Part shown: piece by piece, positions 32,648 through 40,931 of the stretch
Position numbering within the stretch: position 1 is the first letter of the stretch
How the letters are laid out: every line of letters starts with the position of its first letter
Assembly: GCF_002847285.1 (NCBI RefSeq)
Contig: NZ_CP025407.1
Span: forward strand, 3,350,501 to 3,414,500
Reading direction: 5' to 3'
DNA: 64,000 nucleotides
From: Streptomyces sp. CMB-StM0423
GTDB lineage: Bacteria; Actinomycetota; Actinomycetes; Streptomycetales; Streptomycetaceae
The notes under the pieces: model-generated
The model's input: the letters and a program-made list of their open reading frames with translations, nothing else
What the model was told of the DNA's origin: nothing
The model's database searches: none
Program-made: the position numbers and the translations under genes

Positions 32648-33244
32648 TCAGCCCGCCCAGTCCGGCCTGCGGCCCAGGTACGCCACCAGCCGCTCCCCCG
32701 GCTCCGCCCCCTCCCGCACCCACTGCACCGCCGCGAACCGCACCGGCCTGTCCTCCGCCGCCACGAACAGCGGCGCCAGCTCCAGCAGTTCCTCCGCCAG
32801 CGCCGGCGGCACCTGCTCCCGCTGCCCGCTCGCCCGGGCCAGGTCCCAGCCGTGCACCGCCAGCTCCAGCGCCCCCGTGCACGTCACCACCGCCGCCGCC
32901 AGCGGCAGGCTGCCGACCGTCACCAGCTCCCGCTGCCGCACCGCGGCCCATGCGCCGAGCAGCCGCCTGGCCCGGTCCCGTACCGCCTTGACCGGGTCGG
33001 CGAGGCTGTACGCGGCCTGCGGCTTGAGGGCGATGCGGCCGGTGTCCGCGGCCTCGTTGAGCGCCGCGATCGAGTCGCCGACGTGCGCGAGGAGCTGCCC
33101 GAGGTCCCAGTGCGCACAGGGCGTGGGCCGCCGCAGGTCGCCGGGGCCGACGCGGTGCAGCACGCCCAGCGCGTACGTCACCGACCGCTCCAGCAGCGCC
33201 ACGCCGCCGAGCAGCGCCGTGGGCGCGCTCCCATCGGGCCTCAT
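32648..33244 (-). CDS. MDMPI-like metal-binding protein coupled to the SigX5-type sigma gene
   Basis: A 198-aa helical-bundle protein. RPTPCAHWDLGQLLAHVGDS has the PCxxW...LLAHV signature of the mycothiol maleylpyruvate isomerase N-terminal family, and GALELAVHGWDLARASGQ has the second. The ATG overlaps the stop of the upstream sigma-factor gene (ATGA). Such proteins often sit beside these sigma factors, suggesting a shared stress or redox function; the mechanism is unknown. Confidence 0.78.
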   Translation of the reverse strand: MRPDGSAPTALLGGVALLERSVTYALGVLHRVGPGDLRRPTPCAHWDLGQLLAHVGDSIAALNEAADTGRIALKPQAAYSLADPVKAVRDRARRLLGAWAAVRQRELVTVGSLPLAAAVVTCTGALELAVHGWDLARASGQREQVPPALAEELLELAPLFVAAEDRPVRFAAVQWVREGAEPGERLVAYLGRRPDWAG

Positions 33245-34242
33245 CGGCTCCCCCCGCCGCTCAGGACGGCCGGCAGGCCGGCGGTGGCGAACAGGGACGT
33301 GTCGAAGAAGCAGCCGACGTGCGAGACGGCGCGGCCGCCGGGCGCGACGGTCAGCACGTGCAACGCGAACGGATGATGGTCGCCGTCCGGGCCGCGGGTG
33401 TAAACGGCATACCCCGGCTGCCCGTTGAGGCCCACCGGCAGCAGCCGCGCGTCCCCGGGCGCGTACGGGCACTGCACCGAGACGAGCGTCGCCACCTGGT
33501 CGGGACCGCGGAACCACTCGGGAACCGGCGGCATCTCCCAGACCACGTCCTCGGTGAAGAGGCGCACGATCTCCCGTACGTCCTTGGTCACGAACGCCTC
33601 GACGTAGCGGTCCAGCAGCTCGCGCTGCGCCGCGTCCGCCGGCTCGGCGACCGACTCCTCGCTCGGCGCGGCCTTCTCCAACTGCGCCCGGGCGCGCTGC
33701 AACGCGCTGTTGACGGACGCCGTCGACGTATCCATCAGCTCGGCGACCTCCGCGGCCTTCCAGCGCAGTACGTCGCGGAGCAGCAGCACCGCGCGCTGCC
33801 GCGGCGGCAGGTGCTGGAGCGCGGCGACGAACGCGAGCCGCACGGACTCCCGCGACCCGACGACCGCCGCCGGATCCGCCGCGGAAGGCTCGACCAGCAC
33901 GTCAGGCACCGGCTCCAGCCACGGCACCTCGGGCCGCTCGGTCAGCTCCCCCGCCGGGTCGTCGCCGGGGCCGCCGAGGCCGGTGGGCAGGGGTCGGCGC
34001 TGCCGCCGCTCCAGGGCGGTGAGGCAGGCGCGGGTGGCGATGGTGTGCAGCCAGGTGCGCACCGAGGAGCGGCCCTCGAAGTTGTCGTACGACCGCCAGG
34101 CGCGCAGGTACGTCTCCTGCACCAGGTCCTCGGCGTCGTGTACGGAGCCGAGCATCCGGTAACAGTGCGCAAGCAGCTCGCGCCGGTAGGGGTCGGACAA
34201 CCGGAGGAAGTCCTCCCCGGCCGCCGTGTTCACCGTAGCCAT
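33241..34242 (-). CDS. ECF sigma factor, SigX5/SigG-like, with C-terminal SnoaL domain
   Basis: A 333-aa protein. Sigma region 2 spans about 12-75 (YRRELLAHCYRMLGSVHDAEDLVQETYLRAW, shown as CYRMLGSVHDAEDLVQE), and region 4 about 150-200 (HLPPRQRAVLLLRDVL, TSTASVNSALQRARAQL). A SnoaL-like domain (210-330) includes YVEAFVTKDVREIVRLF. Sigma factors with fused SnoaL domains usually lack a separate anti-sigma and are controlled by that extension. The ATG at 34242 (MATVNT) is chosen; the open frame runs 16 codons farther up. Confidence 0.88.
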   Translation of the reverse strand: MATVNTAAGEDFLRLSDPYRRELLAHCYRMLGSVHDAEDLVQETYLRAWRSYDNFEGRSSVRTWLHTIATRACLTALERRQRRPLPTGLGGPGDDPAGELTERPEVPWLEPVPDVLVEPSAADPAAVVGSRESVRLAFVAALQHLPPRQRAVLLLRDVLRWKAAEVAELMDTSTASVNSALQRARAQLEKAAPSEESVAEPADAAQRELLDRYVEAFVTKDVREIVRLFTEDVVWEMPPVPEWFRGPDQVATLVSVQCPYAPGDARLLPVGLNGQPGYAVYTRGPDGDHHPFALHVLTVAPGGRAVSHVGCFFDTSLFATAGLPAVLSGGGSR

Positions 34243-34369
34243 CGCCGATCCGCCCTCTCTGGTCGCTTCCGCGGCACCCGCTACAAGCACTGACTGCGTG
34301 ATGCACGAAAACTCATCGCCGGAGGGGCGGCCCGGGGCGGAAAAAGATCAGGGAAGGGATCCAGGCGGA

Positions 34370-35203
34370 TCAGGCCGCGAAGGCGTCGGCGTGGGCCTGC
34401 GCCCACTGCTCGAAGGTGCGGGGCTCGCGCCCGGTGATGTCGTACACCGTGGACAGCACCGGCGACTCGTCGAGCGCGCCGCCGCGGTAGAAGTCGAAGA
34501 AGGCGTCGACGTACTCCTCCGGCATGGCCGCCGCCATCTCCGCGCGGGCCGTCGCGTCGTCCAGGCCCTCGAAGCGCAGCGGTCGGTCGAGCACGTCGCC
34601 GAGGACGGTGACCTGCTCGGCGGGCAGCAGCGGCTCGGGGCCCGACAGCTCGTAGACCTTGCCCTCGTGGCCGTCGCCGAGGAGCGTGTCGGCGACGACC
34701 TCGCCCACGTCGTACGGGTCGATGCAGGCGACCGGCACGTCGGCGAAGGGGCCGCGCACCACGTCGCCGGAGCGCAACTGGGGCAGCCAGCGCAGGGCGT
34801 TGGCGTCGAAGGCACTGGGGCGGACGACGGTCCAGGGGATGCCGGCGGCGCGCACGGCCTCCTCGGAGCGGACCATGTACGCGGTGACGGCGTTGCCCAT
34901 GTCGCCGCTGGCGGCGGAGCGGCCGGAGAGCAGCGCGACACGGGCCACGCCGGCGCGGACGACCTGGGCGAGGAGGCCGGGCATGTCGCGGTGGCCGGGC
35001 AGCAGGAAGACGCCGTCGACGCCGGTGAGGGCCCCGGTGAGGGACGCGGGGTCGTCGAGGTCGCCGGCGACGGCGGTGGCGCGCGGGGGCAGCCCGGACA
35101 GCTCGCCGCCGCGGCTGAGCGCGCGGACCTCGGCGCCCTGCTCGGCCAGCGCCCTGACCACCTCGGACCCGACGTTGCCCCCCGCACCCGCGACCAGATA
35201 CAT
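34370..35203 (-). CDS. NmrA-like NAD(P)H-binding oxidoreductase
   Basis: A 277-aa atypical SDR. The nucleotide motif is MYLVAGAGGNVGSEVVRALA (GxGGxVG), with RSAASGD and VRPSAFDANALRW in the positions expected for NmrA-like quinone or redox-sensor reductases. No catalytic YxxxK is obvious. The ATG at 35203 begins directly with the Rossmann strand. The gene stands alone. Confidence 0.82.
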   Translation of the reverse strand: MYLVAGAGGNVGSEVVRALAEQGAEVRALSRGGELSGLPPRATAVAGDLDDPASLTGALTGVDGVFLLPGHRDMPGLLAQVVRAGVARVALLSGRSAASGDMGNAVTAYMVRSEEAVRAAGIPWTVVRPSAFDANALRWLPQLRSGDVVRGPFADVPVACIDPYDVGEVVADTLLGDGHEGKVYELSGPEPLLPAEQVTVLGDVLDRPLRFEGLDDATARAEMAAAMPEEYVDAFFDFYRGGALDESPVLSTVYDITGREPRTFEQWAQAHADAFAA

Positions 35204-35506
35204 CCGGCACTCCTTCCCGGCCCGCCGGCCGCGAACTCCGCGGTTGCGCGCGCTCGGCAAGCTCACAGCCTCGCACGCCGGTACCGCGGCTGTGCAGCCT
35301 GTCTTACGCCATGGACAGGTGCACGGCCGGGCGCGCGGCGGCAGTGCCCGGGCGCACCGCACCCACTCCGCGGGGGCCTTCGCCGGGAGGAAGGTCTCCC
35401 TGGGCGAAGGGGTCGGCGAACTCGGCGGTCTCCTCATCCGTGCGGTCCCGTCTCGCACACCAGACGCCACCCTCTCCCCCGCCGGCCACCTGCTTATCCT
35501 GGGCGT
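35204..35506. other. Divergent intergenic region with a leaderless-type promoter at the right end
   Basis: TATCCT (35495-35500) is followed after 6 nt by the ATG of the SDR gene (35507), suggesting transcription from the start codon. The rest contains a short inverted repeat (CTTCGCC around 35387 and GGCGAAG around 35402) and no supported gene. Confidence 0.45.
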
Positions 35507-36256
35507 ATGCCTACCGCAGTCGTCACCGGCGCGAGCAGCGGCATCGGCGCGGCCACGGCCCGTCAGCTCGCCGCCGCCGGTCACCATGTCGTCCTGACCG
35601 CCCGCCGCAAGGACCGTATAGACGCGCTCGCCGAGGAGCTGACCGCCGCCGGGTACGCGGCCACCCCGTACGCGCTGGACGTCACCGACCGCGCCGCCGT
35701 GGACGCCTTCGCCGCCTCCCTCGAAAGCTGCGACGTGCTCGTCAACAACGCCGGCGGCGCCCTCGGCACCGAGCAGGTCGAGGCCGGCGACCCGGCCGAC
35801 TGGCGGGCGATGTACGAGGTGAACGTCATCGGGACGCTCAACCTCACCCAGGCGCTGCTGCCCGCCCTCGTCGCCTCCGGCGACGGCACGGTGGTCATCG
35901 TCACCTCCACCGCGGGCCACGCCGTGTACGAGGGCGGCGGGGGCTACGTCGCCGCGAAGTTCGCCGAGCACAGCATCGCCGCCACCCTCAGGCTGGAGCT
36001 CAACGGCCGCCCCGTCCGCGTCATCGAGATCGCCCCCGGCATGACCCGCACCGAGGGCTTCGCGGTGACGCGGATGCGCGGCGACGCGGAGAGGGCCGCC
36101 GCCGTCTACGCGGGCGTGAAGGAGCCCCTGACGTCCGAGGACGTCGCGGACACCATCGCCTGGGCCGTGACCCGCCCGGCGCATGTGAACGTCGACCTCC
36201 TCGTCGTACGCCCCCGGGCGCAGGCCGCGAACTACAAGGTCCACCGCGAGCCGTAA
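35507..36256 (+). CDS. SDR family NAD(P)-dependent oxidoreductase
   Basis: A 249-aa classical short-chain dehydrogenase. It has TGASSGIG at 7-14, VLVNNAGG and the NNAG strand, the Ser in VTSTAGHAVYEGG, and YVAAKFAEHS containing YxxxK. It is YdfG-like by its IEIAPGMTRTEGF segment. The length is complete. The ATG lies 6 nt behind a -10-like TATCCT. The substrate is not predictable. Confidence 0.92.
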   Translation: MPTAVVTGASSGIGAATARQLAAAGHHVVLTARRKDRIDALAEELTAAGYAATPYALDVTDRAAVDAFAASLESCDVLVNNAGGALGTEQVEAGDPADWRAMYEVNVIGTLNLTQALLPALVASGDGTVVIVTSTAGHAVYEGGGGYVAAKFAEHSIAATLRLELNGRPVRVIEIAPGMTRTEGFAVTRMRGDAERAAAVYAGVKEPLTSEDVADTIAWAVTRPAHVNVDLLVVRPRAQAANYKVHREP

Positions 36257-36364
36257 ACCCCGGCGCAGAGCCCCGGCACCCGAATGGCCGCGCCGCGGCA
36301 GCCGTCGCGTGCGCGGGGCGGGAGAGTCGACGTAACGCCGCCGCCAGGGGAAGGAAGTGCCGTC

Positions 36365-38284
36365 GTGACCCCGGGCCCGTACCCCCCGATCGCGGACCAC
36401 GGCATCATCGGAGACCTGCAGACCGTCGCGCTGGTCTCCGCCGAGGGCGTGGTCGACTGGCTGTGCGCGCCGCGCTTCGACTCCCCCAGCGTCTTCGGCG
36501 CGCTCCTCGACGCCGGGCGCGGCGGGCGCTTCGCGCTCACCGCCGACGCCCCCGACGCCGTCCCCCGGCAGATCTACCTGCCCGGCACCGCCGTCCTCGT
36601 CACCCGCTTCCTGTCCACCGGGGGCATCGGCGAGGTGCTGGACTTCATGCCGGTGGACCATCCGGAGCAGCCGACGGACACCCACCGGGTGATCCGGCTC
36701 GTACGGGCGCTGCGCGGCCCGATGCGCTTCACGCTCGACTGCAGCCCCCGCTTCGACTACGGCCGCGACCCGCACCGGCTCGAACTCGAAGGAGGAACCG
36801 CCCGGTTCCGCTCCGCCACCGCGGACGGACACCTCCAGCTCCTCGGCCCGGTCGGCGACCTGACCCGCGAGGGCGACGACGTGCGGGCCGTGCTGGAGCT
36901 GGCGCAGGGCCGCACCGCGGCGGCGGTGTTCACGGTGTGCGCCCCCGGCGCGGACCCGCCCCCGCCCGCGTACGAGCGGGACGTGCACCGGGAGCTGAGC
37001 AAGGTACGTGCCTACTGGCACCGCTGGACCGCCCGCTGCACCTACCGGGGCCGCTGGCGCGAGGTGGTCACCCGCTCCGCGATCACGCTGAAGCTGCTGA
37101 CGTACGCCCCGACCGGCGCCCCGGTGGCCGCCGCCACCATGGGGCTGCCCGAACAGGTCGGCGGCGAGCGGAACTGGGACTACCGCTACACCTGGATCCG
37201 CGACGCCTCCCTGTCCGTACGCGCCCTCCTCGACCTCGGCTACGCCGCCGAGGCGGACGCCTACCGGCGCTGGCTCGGCGAACTCCTCGGCGCCGCCCAC
37301 GCCGCCCGCTCGGCCACCGGCACCGCGGTGGCCGCGGACGGCGCCGGCGACACCCCCCGCGGCACCGTCAGCGGCGAGCCGCTCCAGGTCATGTACCGCG
37401 TCGACGGCGACCCCCACCTGCCCGAGGAGACCCTGCCGCACTGGGAGGGCTACCGCCGCTCCGCCCCCGTGCGCGCCGGCAACGCCGCCGCCGACCAGCT
37501 CCAGCTCGACATCTACGGCGAGGCCGTCTACGCCCTCGCCCAGGCCAGCCGCACGGCAGGACCCGCCGGCTACGACGCCTGGCGCTGCCTCGCCGCGCTC
37601 CTCGACTGGCTCGCCGACCACTGGGACCGCCCCGACGAGGGCATCTGGGAGACCCGCGGCGGGCCCAAGGACTTCACCTACAGCCGGCTGATGTGCTGGG
37701 TCGCCTTCGAGCGCGGCATCCGGATGGCCGCGGAACTCGCCCGCCCCGCCAACGTCGCCCGCTGGACCGCCGCGCGCGACGCGATCTTCGAGCAGGTGAT
37801 GGAGCGCGGCTACAGTCCGCGGCGGCAGGCGTTCGTCCAGCACTACGGCGCCGACGTGCTCGACGCCTCGCTGCTGCTGATGCCGCTCGTCGGCTTCGTC
37901 GCGCCGGCCGAGCCGCGCTGGCTGTCGACGCTGCGGGCGATGGAGGCGGAGCTGGTCACCGACAGCCTCGTGCACCGGTACGACCCGTCCGCCGCCCCCG
38001 ACGGGCTGCGGGGCAGCGAGGGCACGTTCTCGCTGTGCAGCTTCCTGTACGTGTCGGCCCTCGCCGGCGCGGGGCACGTGGACCGGGCGCGCTACGCGTT
38101 CGACAAAATGCTCACGTACGCCAACCACGTGGGCCTGTTCGCCGAGGAGATCGGCCCCACCGGTGAACAACTCGGCAACTTCCCGCAGGCGTTCACCCAC
38201 CTCGCGCTCATCTTGGCCGCACTGACCCTGGACGAGGCGCTGGACGCCGCGGAGAAAGAAGGAGGCACGGCCGCCCATGGGTGA
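36365..38284 (+). CDS. Glycoside hydrolase family 15 protein
   Basis: A 639-aa protein of the trehalase/glucoamylase-like GH15 type common in actinobacteria. The N-terminal supersandwich begins PPIADHGIIGDLQTVALVS, shown as IADHGIIGDLQTVAL, and the (alpha/alpha)6 domain has NWDYRYTWIRDASLS, GGPKDFTYSRLMCWVA and ETWGxx-like EEIGPTGEQLGNFPQAF, shown as EEIGPTGEQLGNFPQ, where the catalytic Glu is expected. The GTG at 36365 behind GAAGGAAG is chosen; an upstream ATG adds unconserved residues. No signal peptide is visible, so it is cytoplasmic. It overlaps the next gene by 8 bp. Confidence 0.9.
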   Translation: MTPGPYPPIADHGIIGDLQTVALVSAEGVVDWLCAPRFDSPSVFGALLDAGRGGRFALTADAPDAVPRQIYLPGTAVLVTRFLSTGGIGEVLDFMPVDHPEQPTDTHRVIRLVRALRGPMRFTLDCSPRFDYGRDPHRLELEGGTARFRSATADGHLQLLGPVGDLTREGDDVRAVLELAQGRTAAAVFTVCAPGADPPPPAYERDVHRELSKVRAYWHRWTARCTYRGRWREVVTRSAITLKLLTYAPTGAPVAAATMGLPEQVGGERNWDYRYTWIRDASLSVRALLDLGYAAEADAYRRWLGELLGAAHAARSATGTAVAADGAGDTPRGTVSGEPLQVMYRVDGDPHLPEETLPHWEGYRRSAPVRAGNAAADQLQLDIYGEAVYALAQASRTAGPAGYDAWRCLAALLDWLADHWDRPDEGIWETRGGPKDFTYSRLMCWVAFERGIRMAAELARPANVARWTAARDAIFEQVMERGYSPRRQAFVQHYGADVLDASLLLMPLVGFVAPAEPRWLSTLRAMEAELVTDSLVHRYDPSAAPDGLRGSEGTFSLCSFLYVSALAGAGHVDRARYAFDKMLTYANHVGLFAEEIGPTGEQLGNFPQAFTHLALILAALTLDEALDAAEKEGGTAAHG

Positions 38285-38888
38285 CCTGCTGCTCGTACGG
38301 CACGGCCAGACCGAGTGGAGCCGCGACGGCCGCCACACGGGCCGTACGGATCTGCCGCTGACCGACGTGGGCGAGGAGCAGGCCCGCGCGCTGGCCCCGC
38401 TGCTCGCCGGGCGGCGCATCGCCACGGTGCTGTGCAGCCCGCTGCGTCGTGCGGTGCGCACGGCCGAACTGGCGCTGCCCGGCCGCCGCGGCGCGGTGCT
38501 GGAGCCGCGGCTGCAGGAGTGGGACTACGGCGGCTACGAGGGCCTGACCACCCCGGAGATCCAGGCGGAGCGGCCCGGCTGGGACCTGTGGCACGACGGC
38601 GTACCCGCGGGCGGCCCCGGCCACCCCGGGGAGACCCTGGCGTCCGTCGGGGACCGCTGCGACGAGGTGCTGGCCGTCGCCGACGCGGCGCGGCAGGAGA
38701 CGGACGGCGACGTGCTGCTCGTCGCCCACGGGCACGTCCTGCGCGTCCTCACCGCCCGCCGGCTGGGCCAGCGCCCGGCCGCGGGCGCGCTGTACCGGCT
38801 GGAGACCGCCACGCTGTCGGCCCTCGGTACGGAACACGACAGACCCGTACTTCTCGGCTGGAACATCCCGGCGCGCAGCGCTCGATGA
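38277..38888 (+). CDS. Histidine phosphatase family protein (phosphoglycerate mutase-like)
   Basis: A 203-aa acid-phosphatase-like protein. LLVRHGQTEWSRDGRHTGRT has the RHG and the family's GRHTGRTDLPL, and LVAHGHVLRVLTARRLG has the second catalytic His. Length is normal. The 8-bp overlap with the GH15 gene suggests that both act in the same carbohydrate step, possibly trehalose or sugar-phosphate turnover, but this is inference. Confidence 0.9.
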   Translation: MGDLLLVRHGQTEWSRDGRHTGRTDLPLTDVGEEQARALAPLLAGRRIATVLCSPLRRAVRTAELALPGRRGAVLEPRLQEWDYGGYEGLTTPEIQAERPGWDLWHDGVPAGGPGHPGETLASVGDRCDEVLAVADAARQETDGDVLLVAHGHVLRVLTARRLGQRPAAGALYRLETATLSALGTEHDRPVLLGWNIPARSAR

Positions 38889-39052
38889 GACGCGACATGC
38901 CCGCCTCCCGCGCCCATGCGACAAGATAAGCGGGTCAACCGCCTTACGGCGGACACCCGACCGGGCGAACCAGCAGGACGTGCGATAAACATGGTGGTCG
39001 TCCGCCACCTGCGGACGGCACCATGTCCTGTAGTCGGAAGGAGCCTTCTCCC

Positions 39053-40021
39053 GTGCAGCGAAGGGCACTCGCGCAGGCCGTCGCGACGGCCGCCGTGCTC
39101 GCGGTCGCGCTGGCCGGCTGCACCGGCTCCGACCAGGGCAGCGGCGCGGTCGACAGCCAGACAGGCGGGGCCGGCGCAGCCTCCGTACCGGTGCCGTCGG
39201 GGAAGTACAGCACGCTGCCCGAGCCGTGCACGGCGCTGAGCGCCGGGACGCTGGAGGAAATGCTGCCGGGGACGGCGGACGAGGAGAGCGACGAGGACGC
39301 CGAGGCGGCCCTTGCCGGCGAGCCGGACCTGACGTATGACGCCGACCGGCAGGTGGGCTGCCGCTGGGAGCGGGAGACCACCGAGGGCGGGCACAAGCTG
39401 GAGTTGCAGTTCGAGCGGATCGTGTCGTACGACGACGAGGTCAGCGACGACCAGCAGGCCGCCCAGATCTACGCCGAGCGGGCCGAGGAGCACGACGTCG
39501 ACGTGAGCAGCGGCCGGCCCGATCTGCCCGACAAGACGGAGACCGGCAACACCTCGGGCGGCGTCCCGGCCACGGGCGAGAGCAGCCCGCCGGGCGGCGG
39601 CAAGGACGGGGACGCCGGCGCGAGCGACGAGCCCGGGACGGGCGGGAGCAGCGGCGAGGCGGGCGGCGAGGACTCCGAGGGCGGTACGCAGGGCAGCACG
39701 CCCGACAGCACCGACGGCAGCACGCCCGACAGCACGGACGACAGCACCGGCTCCCCCGACGACGGCTCCAGCCCCGCCGAGACCATCGCCCCCCGCCTCC
39801 TCGACGACATCGGCGACGAGTCCTTCCTCGACGACAAGACCGCCGGCGCCTCCCCCGGGGTCCAGCGCGAGGTGACAGTGGTGTTCCGCACGTCGAACGT
39901 CGTGGTGACCGTCACGTACGACCAGTGGCACACCGCGGGTGCCGAGCCGCCGGACAGCGCTGAGCTGCAACAGCGCGCCCAGCAGGTCGCCGACCGGCTC
40001 GCCGACCAGCTCGCCGGCTGA
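39053..40021 (+). CDS. DUF3558 lipoprotein with low-complexity insert
   Basis: A 322-aa protein. The GTG at 39053 (GGAAGGAG upstream) gives a signal sequence ending in VALAGC, a lipobox. A DUF3558 half (STLPEPCTALSAGTLEEMLPG, shown as LPEPCTALSAGTLEEM, and GCRWERE) is followed by a Gly/Ser/Asp-rich insert at about 165-255 with tandem STPDSTD units, and then the second half (VVFRTSNVVVTVTYDQW). It is an extracytoplasmic lipoprotein of unknown role, duplicated at 40148. Confidence 0.8.
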   Translation: MQRRALAQAVATAAVLAVALAGCTGSDQGSGAVDSQTGGAGAASVPVPSGKYSTLPEPCTALSAGTLEEMLPGTADEESDEDAEAALAGEPDLTYDADRQVGCRWERETTEGGHKLELQFERIVSYDDEVSDDQQAAQIYAERAEEHDVDVSSGRPDLPDKTETGNTSGGVPATGESSPPGGGKDGDAGASDEPGTGGSSGEAGGEDSEGGTQGSTPDSTDGSTPDSTDDSTGSPDDGSSPAETIAPRLLDDIGDESFLDDKTAGASPGVQREVTVVFRTSNVVVTVTYDQWHTAGAEPPDSAELQQRAQQVADRLADQLAG

Positions 40022-40147
40022 CGCCCCGGCCGCCCGTACGCCGTCGGCGCCTGCGGGTACGCTCGCAAGCTGGCGCACGCGAGGCGCCTGGCCCAGGGCG
40101 TCGTGCCCCCACCACGCGCCGCCCGACGACCGAGTGATGAAGGACCC

Positions 40148-40831
40148 ATGCACCGCTCCACGACCCGCATCCCCCGAGCCCTGGCCGCCGCGGCCGTGCC
40201 CGTGATACTCGTCACCGCCGGCTGCTCCTCCGGCGACGACGGCGGCGACAGCGGCAAGCCGAGCAGCGCCGCGCCGTCCGCGGAGAGCAGCGAGCCGCAG
40301 ATCGAGCCGGCGAAGTTCGCCAAGCTGCCCGACCCCTGCGGCGCGCTCGCGAAGGACAGCATCAAGGACCTGGTGCCGGGGGCGAAGAGCACCGCCGGCA
40401 AGGCGGGCAAGTCCGCCGACACCTCCCAGCGCAGCAGTTGCTCCTGGGACGGCCTCGACGGCTACCAGTGGCGCTGGCTCGACGTCTCCTACCAGCGCTA
40501 CGACTCCGACCCGGCCGTCGGCAGCGGCGCCGACCGCGCCGCCGAGTACTACGGCAAGCAGGTCAAGGGCGCCGAGGCGGTCGAGGGCGCCAAGGGCATG
40601 AAGACCTCCGCGCCGTCGGGCCTGGGGCAGAAGGCCGCGGGGTTCACGTACGAGACGACGGAGGACAAGCAGGACTACCGGAAGCAGACGGTCGTCTCGC
40701 TGCAGGAAAACGTCGTCGTCACCGTGAACTACCACGGCGCCGGTTTCCAGGGCTCGGATCAGCCCAAGTCCGCCGACCTGCTGAAGGACGCCGAGAAGGC
40801 GACCAAGGAGGCCCTGGCCGCGGTCAAGTGA
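40148..40831 (+). CDS. DUF3558 lipoprotein
   Basis: A 227-aa protein. The signal peptide ends in LVTAGC. The mature part has FAKLPDPCGALAKDSIKDLVPG, shown as KLPDPCGALAKDSIKDL, then SSCSWDGLDG and VVTVNYHG. A pair of Cys positions (PDPCGAL and SSCSW) matches the upstream paralogue, suggesting a disulfide. The start is the ATG behind GAAGGA. It is followed by a DUF2637 gene. Confidence 0.82.
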   Translation: MHRSTTRIPRALAAAAVPVILVTAGCSSGDDGGDSGKPSSAAPSAESSEPQIEPAKFAKLPDPCGALAKDSIKDLVPGAKSTAGKAGKSADTSQRSSCSWDGLDGYQWRWLDVSYQRYDSDPAVGSGADRAAEYYGKQVKGAEAVEGAKGMKTSAPSGLGQKAAGFTYETTEDKQDYRKQTVVSLQENVVVTVNYHGAGFQGSDQPKSADLLKDAEKATKEALAAVK

Positions 40832-40931
40832 GCGAACCTGCATACGCAAGCCCGTACAGCCGTGCGAGGCTAGCGTGGCTCCGGGCAGGACCCGGGGCGG
40901 CCGGTGATCGCCAGCGGAGAGGGAACGGCGC

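Noticed and set aside
34370..38461. A 1363-codon minus-strand open frame
   Set aside because: Only the first-listed end (34370-35203) is a real NmrA-like gene. The rest is antisense to the SDR, GH15 and phosphatase genes and lacks family similarity.
39675..39745. Tandem STPDSTD-coding repeat as a CRISPR-like or VNTR element
   Set aside because: Only two to three units within a low-complexity lipoprotein linker; there are no spacers, and it is ordinary coding repetition.
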